In this document: in pieces, positions 7,503 to 15,866 of the stretch | Numbering within the stretch: position 1 is the first letter of the stretch | Layout of the letters: every line of letters begins with the position of its first letter | From: an uncultured Eubacterium sp. | GTDB taxonomy: Bacteria > Bacillota > Clostridia > Lachnospirales > Lachnospiraceae | Assembly: GCF_934295145.1 (NCBI RefSeq) | Contig: NZ_CAKRAS010000021.1 | Coordinates: forward strand, 1-46,934 | DNA length: 46,934 nt | Reading direction: 5' to 3' | Position numbers and translations under genes: made by a program | The notes under the pieces: model-generated | Told to the model about the DNA's origin: nothing | The model's input: the letters and a program-made list of their open reading frames with translations, nothing else | Databases searched by the model: none

Positions 7503-9365
7503 ATGAAAAAAATAAAGACAGTTTTTAAGTATTTACGATATGCATTTGGTTTACTAAAATTGAATTTTGGTACACTTTTAGTGTTTGAACTTTTATATAA
7601 ATTCGCCTCCATGGCTGTGTTCAAACCGCTGCTCAGCGGTCTGATGAAGCTGGCTCTGAAGGCACAGGGGTTGAGTTTTTTGTCAGATGAGACCATGGGG
7701 ACTTTCCTGAAAGCACCATTAACCTGGGTGTTTCTGATACTGATCGTTCTGGGAATGGCATTTTTTACACTGTTTGATATCTGCTGTATCATTTGCTGTA
7801 TCCATGCGTCGTTCCGCAAACAGGAAATGCCGCTGCTGGCATTGATCCGTCAGGGATTTAAGACATCCCTGCGGGTTATTTATCAGCGAAACATTATTAT
7901 GATGCTCTATCTGCTGATCATCATACCGATGACACATGCGGTGGTTATTTCTGGTTATATAACGAAATTTACAGTGCCGCAGTTTATTTTGGACTACATT
8001 ATGTCTCATACATGGCTGGCCATTTTGTATGTTGGTTTCTGGATCTTTATGGGATTGAAATCGTTCCACTGGATCTATAGTCTGCATTATTTTTGCCTGG
8101 AAAAATGCAGTTTTAAGCGGGCAAGAATGCAAAGCAGAAAGCTGCAGGGAAGACATTACTGGCTTGATATGGCGGTGATTGTGGGCTGGAACCTGGCCTG
8201 CATTGGTATTTATTATGGAATTATCCTGTTTGGTTCCTGGCTGGTGTCCAGAGTGAATCAGGCTCTGCCGACGCAGGATCTGTTCAGCAGTTTGACCCTT
8301 TCCGGTATTTCACTGTTGATGGATGTGTGCGGCGCATTGTTTTTCTGTTTTGATCTTCCACTGTTTTTTCTCTGCGTCAGCCTGCTTTATTATTATTACA
8401 AGGCAACATCCGGGGAAAAAATCCCGGGACAGTTTCGGAATCTTGACAATGCCTACCGCCTCACAAAAACCGGGTGGGCGAAGAAACTGTATCTGTACCG
8501 TAAGCGGATCATAGCCATCAGTATTGTGGTGGTGATCGGAATTAATTTTGCATATAATTTTGCAGATAAGCGCGGTGTACTGCACATGGGACTGGGTAAT
8601 CCGGTGGAAGTGACGGCCCACAGAGGATATTCTTCCGTGTATCCGGAAAACACGATCCCGGCGTTTAAGGGAGCCATTGAAGTTGGCGCAGACTGGGTGG
8701 AACTGGATGTACAGCAAACTTCGGATGGAGAAGTGGTCGTTATGCACGATTCCAGCCTGAAACGGACAACAGGACTGGATAAAGAAGTATGGCAGGTGAC
8801 CTGGGATGAGATCAAAAATCTGGACAACGGAAGCTGGTTTGATAAAAAATATCAGACAGTGCGAATCCCGACACTGGAGGAAGTGCTGAAGGTGTGCAGG
8901 GGCAAGATCCGCCTGAATATCGAGATCAAGCCAAGCGGGCATGATAAAAATCTGGAGGAGAGTGTTGCAAAACTTCTGAAAGAATATCATATGCGGGATT
9001 CCTGTGTGGTTTCTTCCCTGAAATATGAATCCCTTCAGAAAGTAAAGGAAGCGGACAGCTCCATAGAGACAGTTTACATTACTTCCGTATCCTATGGCAA
9101 TTTTACGAATCTTGAGTATGCGGACGGCTACAGTGTGGAGTCAACACTGCTGAGCCAGAATTTTGTCAGCCAGGCGCAGAAAGCTGGGAAGCAGGTCTAT
9201 GTGTGGACGGTAAATTCAGAGGATCAGCTGGAAAAAGTGGTTAGTATGGGGATTGACAACGTGATTACAGATGATCCGGTTATGGCAAAGGAACTGATCT
9301 ATAAGCAGGAACACAGTACATTCTGGGATCGTTACGTAAAACAGCTGCTCTCTGTTGGGAACTAA
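7503..9365 (+). CDS. Membrane-anchored glycerophosphodiester phosphodiesterase
   Basis: This 620-residue protein has an N-terminal membrane domain of several helices (about residues 15-355) and a C-terminal GDPD domain (about 365-610). The domain cleaves glycerophosphodiesters to glycerol-3-phosphate and an alcohol. The catalytic signatures are TAHRGYSSVYPENTI (HR...ENT) near residue 370, ELDVQQTSDGEVVVMHD near residue 400 with metal-binding Glu and Asp and the acid-base His, NIEIKP near residue 475 and WTVNSEDQL near the end. The fused membrane domain resembles the glycerophosphoryl-diester-phosphodiesterase membrane domain of Firmicutes. An open frame extends to 7341, but AAAGGAAT before the ATG at 7503 and the hairpins upstream argue for the later start. 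It may turn over phospholipid or teichoic-acid products; that is inference. Confidence 0.88.
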   Translation: MKKIKTVFKYLRYAFGLLKLNFGTLLVFELLYKFASMAVFKPLLSGLMKLALKAQGLSFLSDETMGTFLKAPLTWVFLILIVLGMAFFTLFDICCIICCIHASFRKQEMPLLALIRQGFKTSLRVIYQRNIIMMLYLLIIIPMTHAVVISGYITKFTVPQFILDYIMSHTWLAILYVGFWIFMGLKSFHWIYSLHYFCLEKCSFKRARMQSRKLQGRHYWLDMAVIVGWNLACIGIYYGIILFGSWLVSRVNQALPTQDLFSSLTLSGISLLMDVCGALFFCFDLPLFFLCVSLLYYYYKATSGEKIPGQFRNLDNAYRLTKTGWAKKLYLYRKRIIAISIVVVIGINFAYNFADKRGVLHMGLGNPVEVTAHRGYSSVYPENTIPAFKGAIEVGADWVELDVQQTSDGEVVVMHDSSLKRTTGLDKEVWQVTWDEIKNLDNGSWFDKKYQTVRIPTLEEVLKVCRGKIRLNIEIKPSGHDKNLEESVAKLLKEYHMRDSCVVSSLKYESLQKVKEADSSIETVYITSVSYGNFTNLEYADGYSVESTLLSQNFVSQAQKAGKQVYVWTVNSEDQLEKVVSMGIDNVITDDPVMAKELIYKQEHSTFWDRYVKQLLSVGN

Positions 9366-9410
9366 AATATTAGTGGAATAAACTCAAGTTAGTATTGTAA
9401 AACAAAATAC

Positions 9411-9439
9411 TTTCTTATTGCGTGGAAATGTGATATACT
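9411..9439 (+). promoter_or_regulatory. Extended -10 promoter of the gdpP leader
   Basis: TTTCTT (9411-9416), a 17-bp spacer and TGATATACT, a TG-extended -10 with TATACT at 9434-9439. A transcript from about 9446 would carry a roughly 195-nt leader before gdpP. Confidence 0.6.
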
Positions 9440-9452
9440 TAATAGACAGTAT

Positions 9453-9530
9453 GGTCATCTCAGCTGGAGCTGAGATAAACGCTCCGCGAGGGGCGCACAT
9501 TGTCTGGGAGACAATGGTTTTGCGCCGACC
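9453..9530 (+). ncRNA. Multi-hairpin leader element upstream of gdpP
   Basis: GGTC (9453-9456) can pair with GACC (9527-9530) and close a branched fold. Inside are ATCTCAGC/GCTGAGAT with a TGGA loop (9457-9476), a short CTC/GAG hairpin (9482-9490), and GGCGCA/TGCGCC (9492-9497 with 9521-9526) enclosing CATTGTC/GACAATG (9498-9516). The region is non-coding and lies directly after a good promoter. It does not show the ydaO c-di-AMP riboswitch core as I remember it. I do not recognise the class. Confidence 0.5.
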
Positions 9531-9536
9531 GAAACG

Positions 9537-9621
9537 AAGTGTAGAACGCAGTGATTCTGTGAAGAATGTGTCAGCTTACGCTGACCAGAATCACGCGCCA
9601 AGTCTCACATGCGTTCGACTT
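9537..9621 (+). repeat. Folded dispersed repeat, copy 1 (gdpP leader)
   Basis: A long hairpin built from AAGT/ACTT, GAACGCA/TGCGTTC (9544-9550 with 9610-9616), GTGATTCTG/CAGAATCAC (9551-9559 with 9586-9594) and GTCAGC/GCTGAC with a TTAC loop (9570-9585). The 73-nt core 9544-9616 aligns without gaps to a second copy at 32206-32278. It ends just before the gdpP ribosome binding site. Confidence 0.7.
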
Positions 9622-9640
9622 GAATACAAAAGGAGTTATC

Positions 9641-11686
9641 ATGCAACAGGATATAAAGTTGAAGGGGAAGTTAAAGGGTTATACACGGACACCATTGCTG
9701 CTTACAGTATTGTTTGCGGCCATGGATGTGTGGATGTATGTATTAAATGTAAGGGCAGGAATTCTTGGAACTGTCTTTGTGGGGGTTTATTTCTTTGTCA
9801 TGTTGTTTGTGTACTGGCGGAATAAACCGATCTTTATGAATGAGCTGATTGATTTCGCAACGCAGTACGGTACCGTGCAGAAGCGGCTTCTGAATGAGTT
9901 CGAAGTTCCGTACGCGGTTATGGATGCGAATGGGAAAATGCTCTGGATGAACCAGCGGTTTGAAGTTCTGTCACAGAAGGACAAGGGGTATCATAAATCG
10001 ATCACCACTATTTTCCCACAGATTACCAGAGAACTGATGGACAAGGAAGAGGAACTGGAAATTATCGTAGAACGGGAAGATCAGGTTTACCGCGCTTCCG
10101 TGCACAAGATTCATTTTACGGATATTCTGCATGAAAGCAGCAGTATTGAACTGACAGAGAAAGAGCAGTATCTGCAGGTCATTTATCTGTTTGATGAAAC
10201 CCAGCTGACGAAGTACCGTATTGAAAACCAGGAAATGCAGATGGTACCTGCGCTGGTCTATATTGATAATTACGACGAAGTTCTGGATACGGTGGAGGAG
10301 GTCAAGAAATCTCTGCTCATCGCGCTGGTAGACCGTAAAGTTAATAAGTTCTTTGCGTCCATTGACGGTCTTGTAAAAAAGACCGAAAATGATAAATATT
10401 TTGTGATTTTTCAGCACAAGTATCTTCAGAAAATGGAGGAAGAAAAGTTCAGCCTTCTGGAAGATGTCAAAAGCATTAAAGTCGGAAATGAGATGTCAGT
10501 CACTCTGAGTATGGGTATCGGTTATGTGGGCAATGATTATACCAAAAATTATGAGTATTCCCGTATGGCCATTGACCTGGCTCTGGGCCGTGGCGGCGAT
10601 CAGGTTGTGATCAAGACCCGTGACAAGATTTCCTATTTTGGTGGAAATAACCGACAGGTGGACAAGACCACCCGTGTTAAAGCCCGCGTGAAAGCGTTAG
10701 CGCTGCGCGAGATCATGATCAGCCGTGATAAGTTTTTTGTTATGGGACATAAGATCGCGGATATCGATTCCTTTGGTGCGGCCATCGGTATTTACTGTGC
10801 AGCCCGCCAGCTTGGCAAAAAAGTGCAGATCGTGATTGATGAGGTCAATACGACACTGCGTCCATTAAAAGAATGTTTTACACCAGACAATGGCTACCCG
10901 GAGGATATGTTTATCCCGAGTCAACTGGCTATCGATGAGCTGGATTCCCACACGGCCCTGATCGTTGTGGATACAAACCGTCCGAGCTATACCGAGTGCC
11001 CGACCCTGTTGAACCGGGCAAAAACTATTGTCGTATTTGATCATCATCGTCAGTGTGAGGAGACAATCAAAAATACAGTGCTTTCCTATACCGAGCCGTA
11101 TGCATCTTCTACCTGTGAGATGATTGCAGAAGTATTACAATATTTTGATGAAGATATCAAACTTTCCACACAGGAGGCAGATGCCATCTATGCGGGAATT
11201 TTGATCGATACGAATAACTTTGTGTCCAAGACAGGTGTCCGTACCTTTGAAGCAGCGGCTTATTTGCGCCGGTGCGGTGCTGAGGTTACCAGAGTGCGTA
11301 AGATGCTCAGAAATGATATGGATGCGTATAAGGCCCGTGCGGAAGCAGTACGGCGTGCGGAAGTTTACCGCAATATGTTTGTCATCAGTGTGTGCCCGGC
11401 GGACAATATCGAGAGTCCGACCGTTGCCTGCGCGCAAGCGGCAAACGAGCTGCTGAATATCATCGGTATCAAGGCTTCTTTTGTGCTGACAGAGTATCAT
11501 GACCGGATCTATGTAAGTGCACGCTCCATTGATGAGATCAACGTGCAGCTGGTTATGGAACGTCTCGGCGGCGGAGGTCATATGAATTCTGCGGGAGCGC
11601 AGCTGACCGACTGTACGCTGGAGGGAGCAAAGCGGACGATAGAAAATACACTTGATGAGATGATCAGGGAAGGAGATATCAAATAA
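9641..11686 (+). CDS. gdpP: c-di-AMP phosphodiesterase, GdpP/YybT type
   Basis: This 681-residue membrane protein has two N-terminal helices (about residues 15-55), a PAS-like domain (about 75-170), a degenerate GGDEF domain (about 175-310) and a DHH-DHHA1 phosphodiesterase (about 340-675). This is the GdpP order; known members hydrolyse cyclic di-AMP to pApA. DHH-family motifs are FVMGHKIADIDSFGAAIG near residue 365, DTNRP near 447, VFDHHRQ near 465 and GGGGHMNSAGAQL near 645. The start follows AAAAGGAGTT; an upstream frame runs through the structured leader and is rejected. The stop overlaps the rplI start by one base (ATAATG), so gdpP-rplI-dnaB looks like one operon, the standard Firmicutes order. 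Confidence 0.95.
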   Translation: MQQDIKLKGKLKGYTRTPLLLTVLFAAMDVWMYVLNVRAGILGTVFVGVYFFVMLFVYWRNKPIFMNELIDFATQYGTVQKRLLNEFEVPYAVMDANGKMLWMNQRFEVLSQKDKGYHKSITTIFPQITRELMDKEEELEIIVEREDQVYRASVHKIHFTDILHESSSIELTEKEQYLQVIYLFDETQLTKYRIENQEMQMVPALVYIDNYDEVLDTVEEVKKSLLIALVDRKVNKFFASIDGLVKKTENDKYFVIFQHKYLQKMEEEKFSLLEDVKSIKVGNEMSVTLSMGIGYVGNDYTKNYEYSRMAIDLALGRGGDQVVIKTRDKISYFGGNNRQVDKTTRVKARVKALALREIMISRDKFFVMGHKIADIDSFGAAIGIYCAARQLGKKVQIVIDEVNTTLRPLKECFTPDNGYPEDMFIPSQLAIDELDSHTALIVVDTNRPSYTECPTLLNRAKTIVVFDHHRQCEETIKNTVLSYTEPYASSTCEMIAEVLQYFDEDIKLSTQEADAIYAGILIDTNNFVSKTGVRTFEAAAYLRRCGAEVTRVRKMLRNDMDAYKARAEAVRRAEVYRNMFVISVCPADNIESPTVACAQAANELLNIIGIKASFVLTEYHDRIYVSARSIDEINVQLVMERLGGGGHMNSAGAQLTDCTLEGAKRTIENTLDEMIREGDIK

Positions 11687-12132
11687 TGAAAGTTATATTA
11701 TTAGAGGACGTAAAATCTCTCGGTAAAAAAGGAGAGGTCGTAAACGTAAGCGATGCATATGCAAGAAACGTTATTTTTGCGAAAAAACTTGGTCTGGAAG
11801 CAACCGGAAAAAATCTGAATGATCTGAAACTTCAGAACAAACATGCAGAGAAGGTTGCAGAGGAGCAGTTAGAGGCTGCACAGCAGCTTGCAAAAGATCT
11901 GGAAGATAAAGTAGTAGTGGTAAAAATGAAAGCCGGTGAAGGCGGACGTACTTTCGGTTCCGTATCCACAAAGGAGATTTCCGCGGCAGTCAAAGAACAG
12001 CTTGGCCTGGAGATTGACAAAAAGAAAATGTTACTGAATATCCCGATCAAATCTTTTGGTACCTTTGATGTGGCGATCAAACTTCACGCAAAAGTAACCG
12101 GATCCCTGCGGGTAAAAGTTACAGAGGCATAA
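11686..12132 (+). CDS. rplI: 50S ribosomal protein L9
   Basis: This 148-residue L9 has an N-terminal RNA-binding domain with the signature KVILLEDVKSLGKKGEVVNV and DAYARNVIFAKKLG, a long connecting helix (about residues 42-75) and a C-terminal domain ending KLHAKVTGSLRVKV. It binds 23S rRNA at the L1 stalk base. The start overlaps the gdpP stop, so translation is probably coupled. The next gene, dnaB, follows after about 100 nt. Confidence 0.97.
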   Translation: MKVILLEDVKSLGKKGEVVNVSDAYARNVIFAKKLGLEATGKNLNDLKLQNKHAEKVAEEQLEAAQQLAKDLEDKVVVVKMKAGEGGRTFGSVSTKEISAAVKEQLGLEIDKKKMLLNIPIKSFGTFDVAIKLHAKVTGSLRVKVTEA

Positions 12133-12236
12133 GATAGTTTCTAACAATTATTGAAATGCAGAACGATGCAAGGTTATATGCACGAGCTGAATAAAAAGAG
12201 TATATGTCACTCAGTCAGAAAGGAGCGGCAGAATAT

Positions 12237-13565
12237 ATGGAAGAGGCGCTGGTAAAACGGATCATGCCTCACAGCCTTGAGGCAGAGCAATCGGTCATCG
12301 GATCCATGATCATGGACAGAGACGCGATCCTTACAGCCTCAGAACAGCTTGTGAAGGATGATTTTTATCATCAGCAATATGGAATTTTGTTTGAGACGAT
12401 CGTGGAATTGTTCAACAGCGGAGCACCGGTAGATCTGATCACCCTGCAGAATCGTTTACGGGAGAAAAACGTGCCGCCAGAGATCAGCAGCCTGGAATAT
12501 GTCGGCGATCTGGTAACAGCGGTTCCAACGTCTGCAAACGTCAAATATTACGCGGAGATCGTAAAAGAAAAAGCGGTGCTCCGTAAACTGATCAAGATTA
12601 ATGAACAGATCGCAGATACCTGCTATCTGGGAAATGAAAGCCTGGAAGTTATTCTGGAAGATACAGAAAAAAGTATATTTAACCTGCTTCAGAGCAGGAG
12701 CAACAGCGATTATGTACCGATCAAGCAGGTTGTTTTGAATGCGCTGGACAAGATCGAACTTGCCTCCAAGACCCAGGGCAATGTCACCGGTATTCCGACG
12801 GGGTTTGTAGATCTGGATTATAAATTATCCGGTTTGCAGCCTTCTGATATGATTTTGGTGGCCGCACGACCATCTATGGGTAAAACAGCTTTTGTCCTGA
12901 ATATCGCGCAGTATGTGGCTTTCCACGAGGATATGGCTACGGCGATCTTCAGTCTGGAGATGTCGAAGGAACAGCTGGTAAACCGTCTGTTTTCGCTGGA
13001 ATCCAGAGTAGATGCACAGCTGCTCCGCTCCGGTAATTTATCGGATGCGGACTGGGAGAAACTGATCGAGGGAGCGGGAACCATTGGTAAATCCCACCTG
13101 ATCATTGACGATACCCCGGGTATCTCCATCTCGGAGCTGCGCAGCAAATGTCGAAAGTACAAGCTGGAGCATGATTTAAAGCTGGTAATCATCGATTACC
13201 TGCAGCTGATGTCCGGATCCGGAAGAAGTGATTCGAGACAGCAGGAAATTTCGGATATTTCACGATCCTTAAAACAGTTAGCCAGAGAGTTGAATGTGCC
13301 GGTGATCGCACTGTCACAGCTGAGCCGTCAGGTTGAGCAGCGACCGGATCACAGACCGATGCTTTCCGACTTGCGAGAGTCTGGAGCCATCGAGCAGGAT
13401 GCCGACGTGGTTATGTTTATCTATCGTGATGATTATTATAATAAAGATTCAGAAAATAAAGGAATTGCGGAGATTATCATTGCGAAACAGCGTAACGGTC
13501 CGATCGGAACCGTAAATCTGGTATGGTTACCGCAGTATACAAAATTTGCAAACATGGAAAAGTAA
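12237..13565 (+). CDS. dnaB: Replicative DNA helicase
   Basis: This 442-residue DnaB-family hexameric helicase unwinds DNA at the replication fork (the B. subtilis homologue is called DnaC). The N-terminal domain begins PHSLEAEQSVIGSMI (primase-contact domain, about residues 10-110). The RecA-like domain has the Walker A ARPSMGKTAF near residue 207, a Walker B ending LVIIDYLQLM near residue 317 and SQLSRQVEQRPDHRP near residue 360. An earlier ATG at 12204 would add 11 residues; AAAGGAGCGG lies 11 nt before the ATG at 12237, so I chose that. The later start also gives the usual N-terminus. The DnaI- and DnaD-like genes at 17.6-19.8 kb are its likely loading partners. Confidence 0.95.
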   Translation: MEEALVKRIMPHSLEAEQSVIGSMIMDRDAILTASEQLVKDDFYHQQYGILFETIVELFNSGAPVDLITLQNRLREKNVPPEISSLEYVGDLVTAVPTSANVKYYAEIVKEKAVLRKLIKINEQIADTCYLGNESLEVILEDTEKSIFNLLQSRSNSDYVPIKQVVLNALDKIELASKTQGNVTGIPTGFVDLDYKLSGLQPSDMILVAARPSMGKTAFVLNIAQYVAFHEDMATAIFSLEMSKEQLVNRLFSLESRVDAQLLRSGNLSDADWEKLIEGAGTIGKSHLIIDDTPGISISELRSKCRKYKLEHDLKLVIIDYLQLMSGSGRSDSRQQEISDISRSLKQLARELNVPVIALSQLSRQVEQRPDHRPMLSDLRESGAIEQDADVVMFIYRDDYYNKDSENKGIAEIIIAKQRNGPIGTVNLVWLPQYTKFANMEK

Positions 13566-13589
13566 TGAAGTGATAAGGAGGTACAGGGG

Positions 13590-13967
13590 ATGCAAATTCA
13601 TCAGTCAGCAGAAGATTATCTGGAGTGTATTTTAAAATTGAGCAAACAGCGCCCGGTGGTTCGTTCCATCGACATTGCTAATGATATGAATTACTCCAAA
13701 CCAAGTATCAGTGTAGCAATGAAAAATCTGCGCTTAAACGGCTACATTAATGTGGACGAGAGCGGATTCATCACATTGACCGACAGCGGTATGGAGATCG
13801 CGTCAAACATTTATGACCGTCATCTCATCTTGAGAAAATGGCTGGAGTTCTTAGGAATTTCACCGGAAACAGCTGAACAGGATGCATGCAAGATCGAGCA
13901 TACACTGAGCAAAGAGACTTATGCAGCACTGCGCAAACACATTATCGCTGAAATGGGCGAGGAATAA
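13590..13967 (+). CDS. DtxR/MntR-family metal-dependent transcriptional regulator
   Basis: This 125-residue protein has an N-terminal winged helix-turn-helix (about residues 8-65, with SIDIANDMNYSKPSISVAMK as the HTH) and a C-terminal dimerisation and metal-binding domain. Members repress transport genes when loaded with Mn2+ or Fe2+. Aligned by eye to MntR, metal ligands are D9, E12, H78, C100, E103 and H104. The MntR glutamate (E99) is replaced by a cysteine, as in DtxR. There is no SH3-like third domain, so the size is MntR-like. A GGAGG site precedes the start. It follows dnaB by 24 bp and may be co-transcribed; no metal transporter is nearby. Confidence 0.85.
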   Translation: MQIHQSAEDYLECILKLSKQRPVVRSIDIANDMNYSKPSISVAMKNLRLNGYINVDESGFITLTDSGMEIASNIYDRHLILRKWLEFLGISPETAEQDACKIEHTLSKETYAALRKHIIAEMGEE

Positions 13968-14017
13968 GAGTTACGTCAGAATATACCGAATCAGGCGTAA
14001 TCTAAAATGAAGGAAGA

Positions 14018-14061
14018 ACTTCGGGTTTATGCACATATGTCATGAGCCCGGAGTTTTTTTA
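14018..14061 (+). terminator. Terminator after the DtxR/MntR-like gene
   Basis: A 14-bp stem with G-U pairs, ACTTCGGGTTTATG (14018-14031) with CATGAGCCCGGAGT (14041-14054), followed by seven T. It probably ends the whole gdpP-rplI-dnaB-regulator transcript. Confidence 0.85.
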
Positions 14062-14074
14062 TACACCATTATAT

Positions 14075-14230
14075 GTGCAGTTTCCTGTAAAAACAGGAAA
14101 AATGAGACATGGTATTTTGTGCTGAGGTACAAAAGCATTGTGCGGAGTGACGGAAATGGTTTCAAATTATGCAAAAAACATGTAAAATCACCTTTAAATG
14201 TGAAAAATATGACAAATTTAAAAAAAAATA
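14075..14230. other. Non-coding spacer before gdhA with two small hairpins
   Basis: No gene is supported here. TTTCCTGT/ACAGGAAA (about 14080-14099) and TTTTGT/ACAAAA (about 14114-14133) are small dyads without a clear role. The stretch is AT-rich and leads into the gdhA promoter. Confidence 0.4.
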
Positions 14231-14259
14231 TTGCATAATCCTTCCTAAGATAATAAAAT
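14231..14259 (+). promoter_or_regulatory. Promoter of gdhA
   Basis: TTGCAT (14231-14236), a 17-bp spacer and TAAAAT (14254-14259), with AAAAGGAG before the ATG at 14297. Confidence 0.7.
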
Positions 14260-14296
14260 GATGATGTTGAGATTATAAAAAAAAAGGAGATACGAG

Positions 14297-15631
14297 ATGA
14301 GCTACGTAGACGAAGTACTCGAGAGAGTAAAAACAAAAAATGCTGCTGAACCGGAATTCCTTCAGGCAGTAGAAGAAGTAATGGAATCCATCAGACCAGT
14401 TGTAGAAGCAAATGAAGAGCTTTACAGAAAAGAGGCAATCTTAGAGCGTATCACAGAGCCAGACAGACAGTTCAAGTTCCGTGTAGCATGGGTTGACGAC
14501 AATGGTCAGGCACAGGTAAACACAGGATACCGTGTACAGTTTAACAACGCAATTGGACCGTACAAAGGTGGTCTGCGTCTGCATCCATCTGTATATCTTG
14601 GAATTATTAAATTCCTTGGTTTCGAACAGGTATTCAAAAACTCCTTAACAGGTCTTCCAATCGGAGGCGGAAAAGGTGGATCTGATTTCGATCCTAAAGG
14701 CAAATCTGATCGTGAGGTTATGGAATTCTGCCAGAGCTTTATGACAGAACTTTACAAATACATCGGTGCTGATGTCGATGTACCGGCTGGTGATATCGGA
14801 ACAGGTGCAAGAGAGATTGGTTATCTGTATGGTCAGTACAAGAGAATTACAAGACTGTATGAAGGTGTTCTGACAGGTAAAGGACTTACTTATGGTGGAT
14901 CTTTAGCTCGTACAGAAGCTACAGGCTACGGTCTGTTATACATGACAGAAGAACTTCTGAAATCCCATGGACAGGATATGGCAGGTAAAACTTGCGTTGT
15001 ATCCGGTGCTGGTAACGTTGCTATCTATGCAATCCAGAAAGCACATCAGTTAGGCGCTAAATGCGTGACATGCTCTGATTCAACAGGCTGGATCTATGAT
15101 CCGGAAGGAATCGATGTTGACTTACTGAAAGAGGTAAAAGAAGTAAAACGTGCACGTCTGACAGAGTACGCAGCAGCCAGACCAAGCGCTGAGTATCATG
15201 AGGGACGCGGCGTATGGAGCGTAAAATGCGATGTTGCTCTTCCGTGTGCTACACAGAACGAGCTGCTTATCGATGATGCAAAAGCATTAGTTGCTAACGG
15301 CTGTATCGCAGTTTGCGAGGGTGCTAACATGCCTACAACTCTGGATGCTACACAGTATCTGCAGCAGAACGGTGTATACTTTGTTCCTGGTAAAGCTGCA
15401 AACGCAGGTGGTGTTGCTACATCCGCACTTGAGATGTCCCAGAACAGTGAACGCTTAAGCTGGACATTTGAAGAAGTAGATGCAAAGCTGAACCAGATCA
15501 TGGTTAACATTTATCACAATATCGACGATGCTGCAAAACGTTACGGCAAAGAGGGCGACTATGTTGCAGGTGCTAACATTGCAGGCTTTGAGAAAGTTGT
15601 AGATGCTATGCTTGCACAGGGTGTTTGCTAG
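14297..15631 (+). CDS. gdhA: Glutamate dehydrogenase, hexameric type
   Basis: This 444-residue enzyme interconverts 2-oxoglutarate plus ammonia and glutamate using a nicotinamide cofactor. The N-terminal domain carries GPYKGGLRLHPSVYLGIIKF near residue 86 and the catalytic-lysine motif LPIGGGKGGSDFDPKGKSD near residue 120. DVPAGDIGTGAREIGYLYG follows near residue 160. The Rossmann domain has VVSGAGNVAIYA near residue 234, with a GAGNVA loop. Length and motifs match the 440-450 residue bacterial class I enzyme. Cofactor preference cannot be proved by eye, but the class is usually NADP-dependent. The codon choice looks strongly biased, as expected for a highly expressed gene. It is monocistronic, with its own promoter and terminator. 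Confidence 0.96.
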   Translation: MSYVDEVLERVKTKNAAEPEFLQAVEEVMESIRPVVEANEELYRKEAILERITEPDRQFKFRVAWVDDNGQAQVNTGYRVQFNNAIGPYKGGLRLHPSVYLGIIKFLGFEQVFKNSLTGLPIGGGKGGSDFDPKGKSDREVMEFCQSFMTELYKYIGADVDVPAGDIGTGAREIGYLYGQYKRITRLYEGVLTGKGLTYGGSLARTEATGYGLLYMTEELLKSHGQDMAGKTCVVSGAGNVAIYAIQKAHQLGAKCVTCSDSTGWIYDPEGIDVDLLKEVKEVKRARLTEYAAARPSAEYHEGRGVWSVKCDVALPCATQNELLIDDAKALVANGCIAVCEGANMPTTLDATQYLQQNGVYFVPGKAANAGGVATSALEMSQNSERLSWTFEEVDAKLNQIMVNIYHNIDDAAKRYGKEGDYVAGANIAGFEKVVDAMLAQGVC

Positions 15632-15689
15632 TCATTAAAACATGCGAAATAATAAAATTGGCATAAATTTTGCTCAATAAAAATAAGGA

Positions 15690-15727
15690 GACTGTGGAAC
15701 AGAACGACTGTTCCGCAGTCCTTTTTT
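15690..15727 (+). terminator. Terminator of gdhA
   Basis: A 13-bp stem, GACTGTGGAACAG with CTGTTCCGCAGTC (15690-15720), has one G-U pair and is followed by CTTTTTTT. Confidence 0.92.
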
Positions 15728-15802
15728 TGCGCGAAAAAACAACCAAGAAATAATAAAAAATGCATGACATTTCGGTAAAAGTAACGGTTTTTGAAAAGAT
15801 GC

Positions 15803-15831
15803 TTGTCAAAAGAAGAAATAGGGTCTAAACT
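15803..15831 (+). promoter_or_regulatory. Candidate promoter of the HPr-like gene
   Basis: TTGTCA (15803-15808), a 17-bp spacer and TAAACT (15826-15831), 36 bp before the start codon. Confidence 0.4.
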
Positions 15832-15866
15832 ACAATAGTGTATTAGACGGAGGTTAGGAAAAGCGT

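Noticed and set aside
9440..9640. ydaO-type c-di-AMP riboswitch before gdpP
   Set aside because: The conserved ydaO core was not found by eye; the region is better described as an unknown structured leader.
9418..9825. 135-codon frame through the gdpP leader
   Set aside because: It spans the structured leader and overlaps the start of gdpP in another frame, with no ribosome binding site; the palindromes explain its openness.
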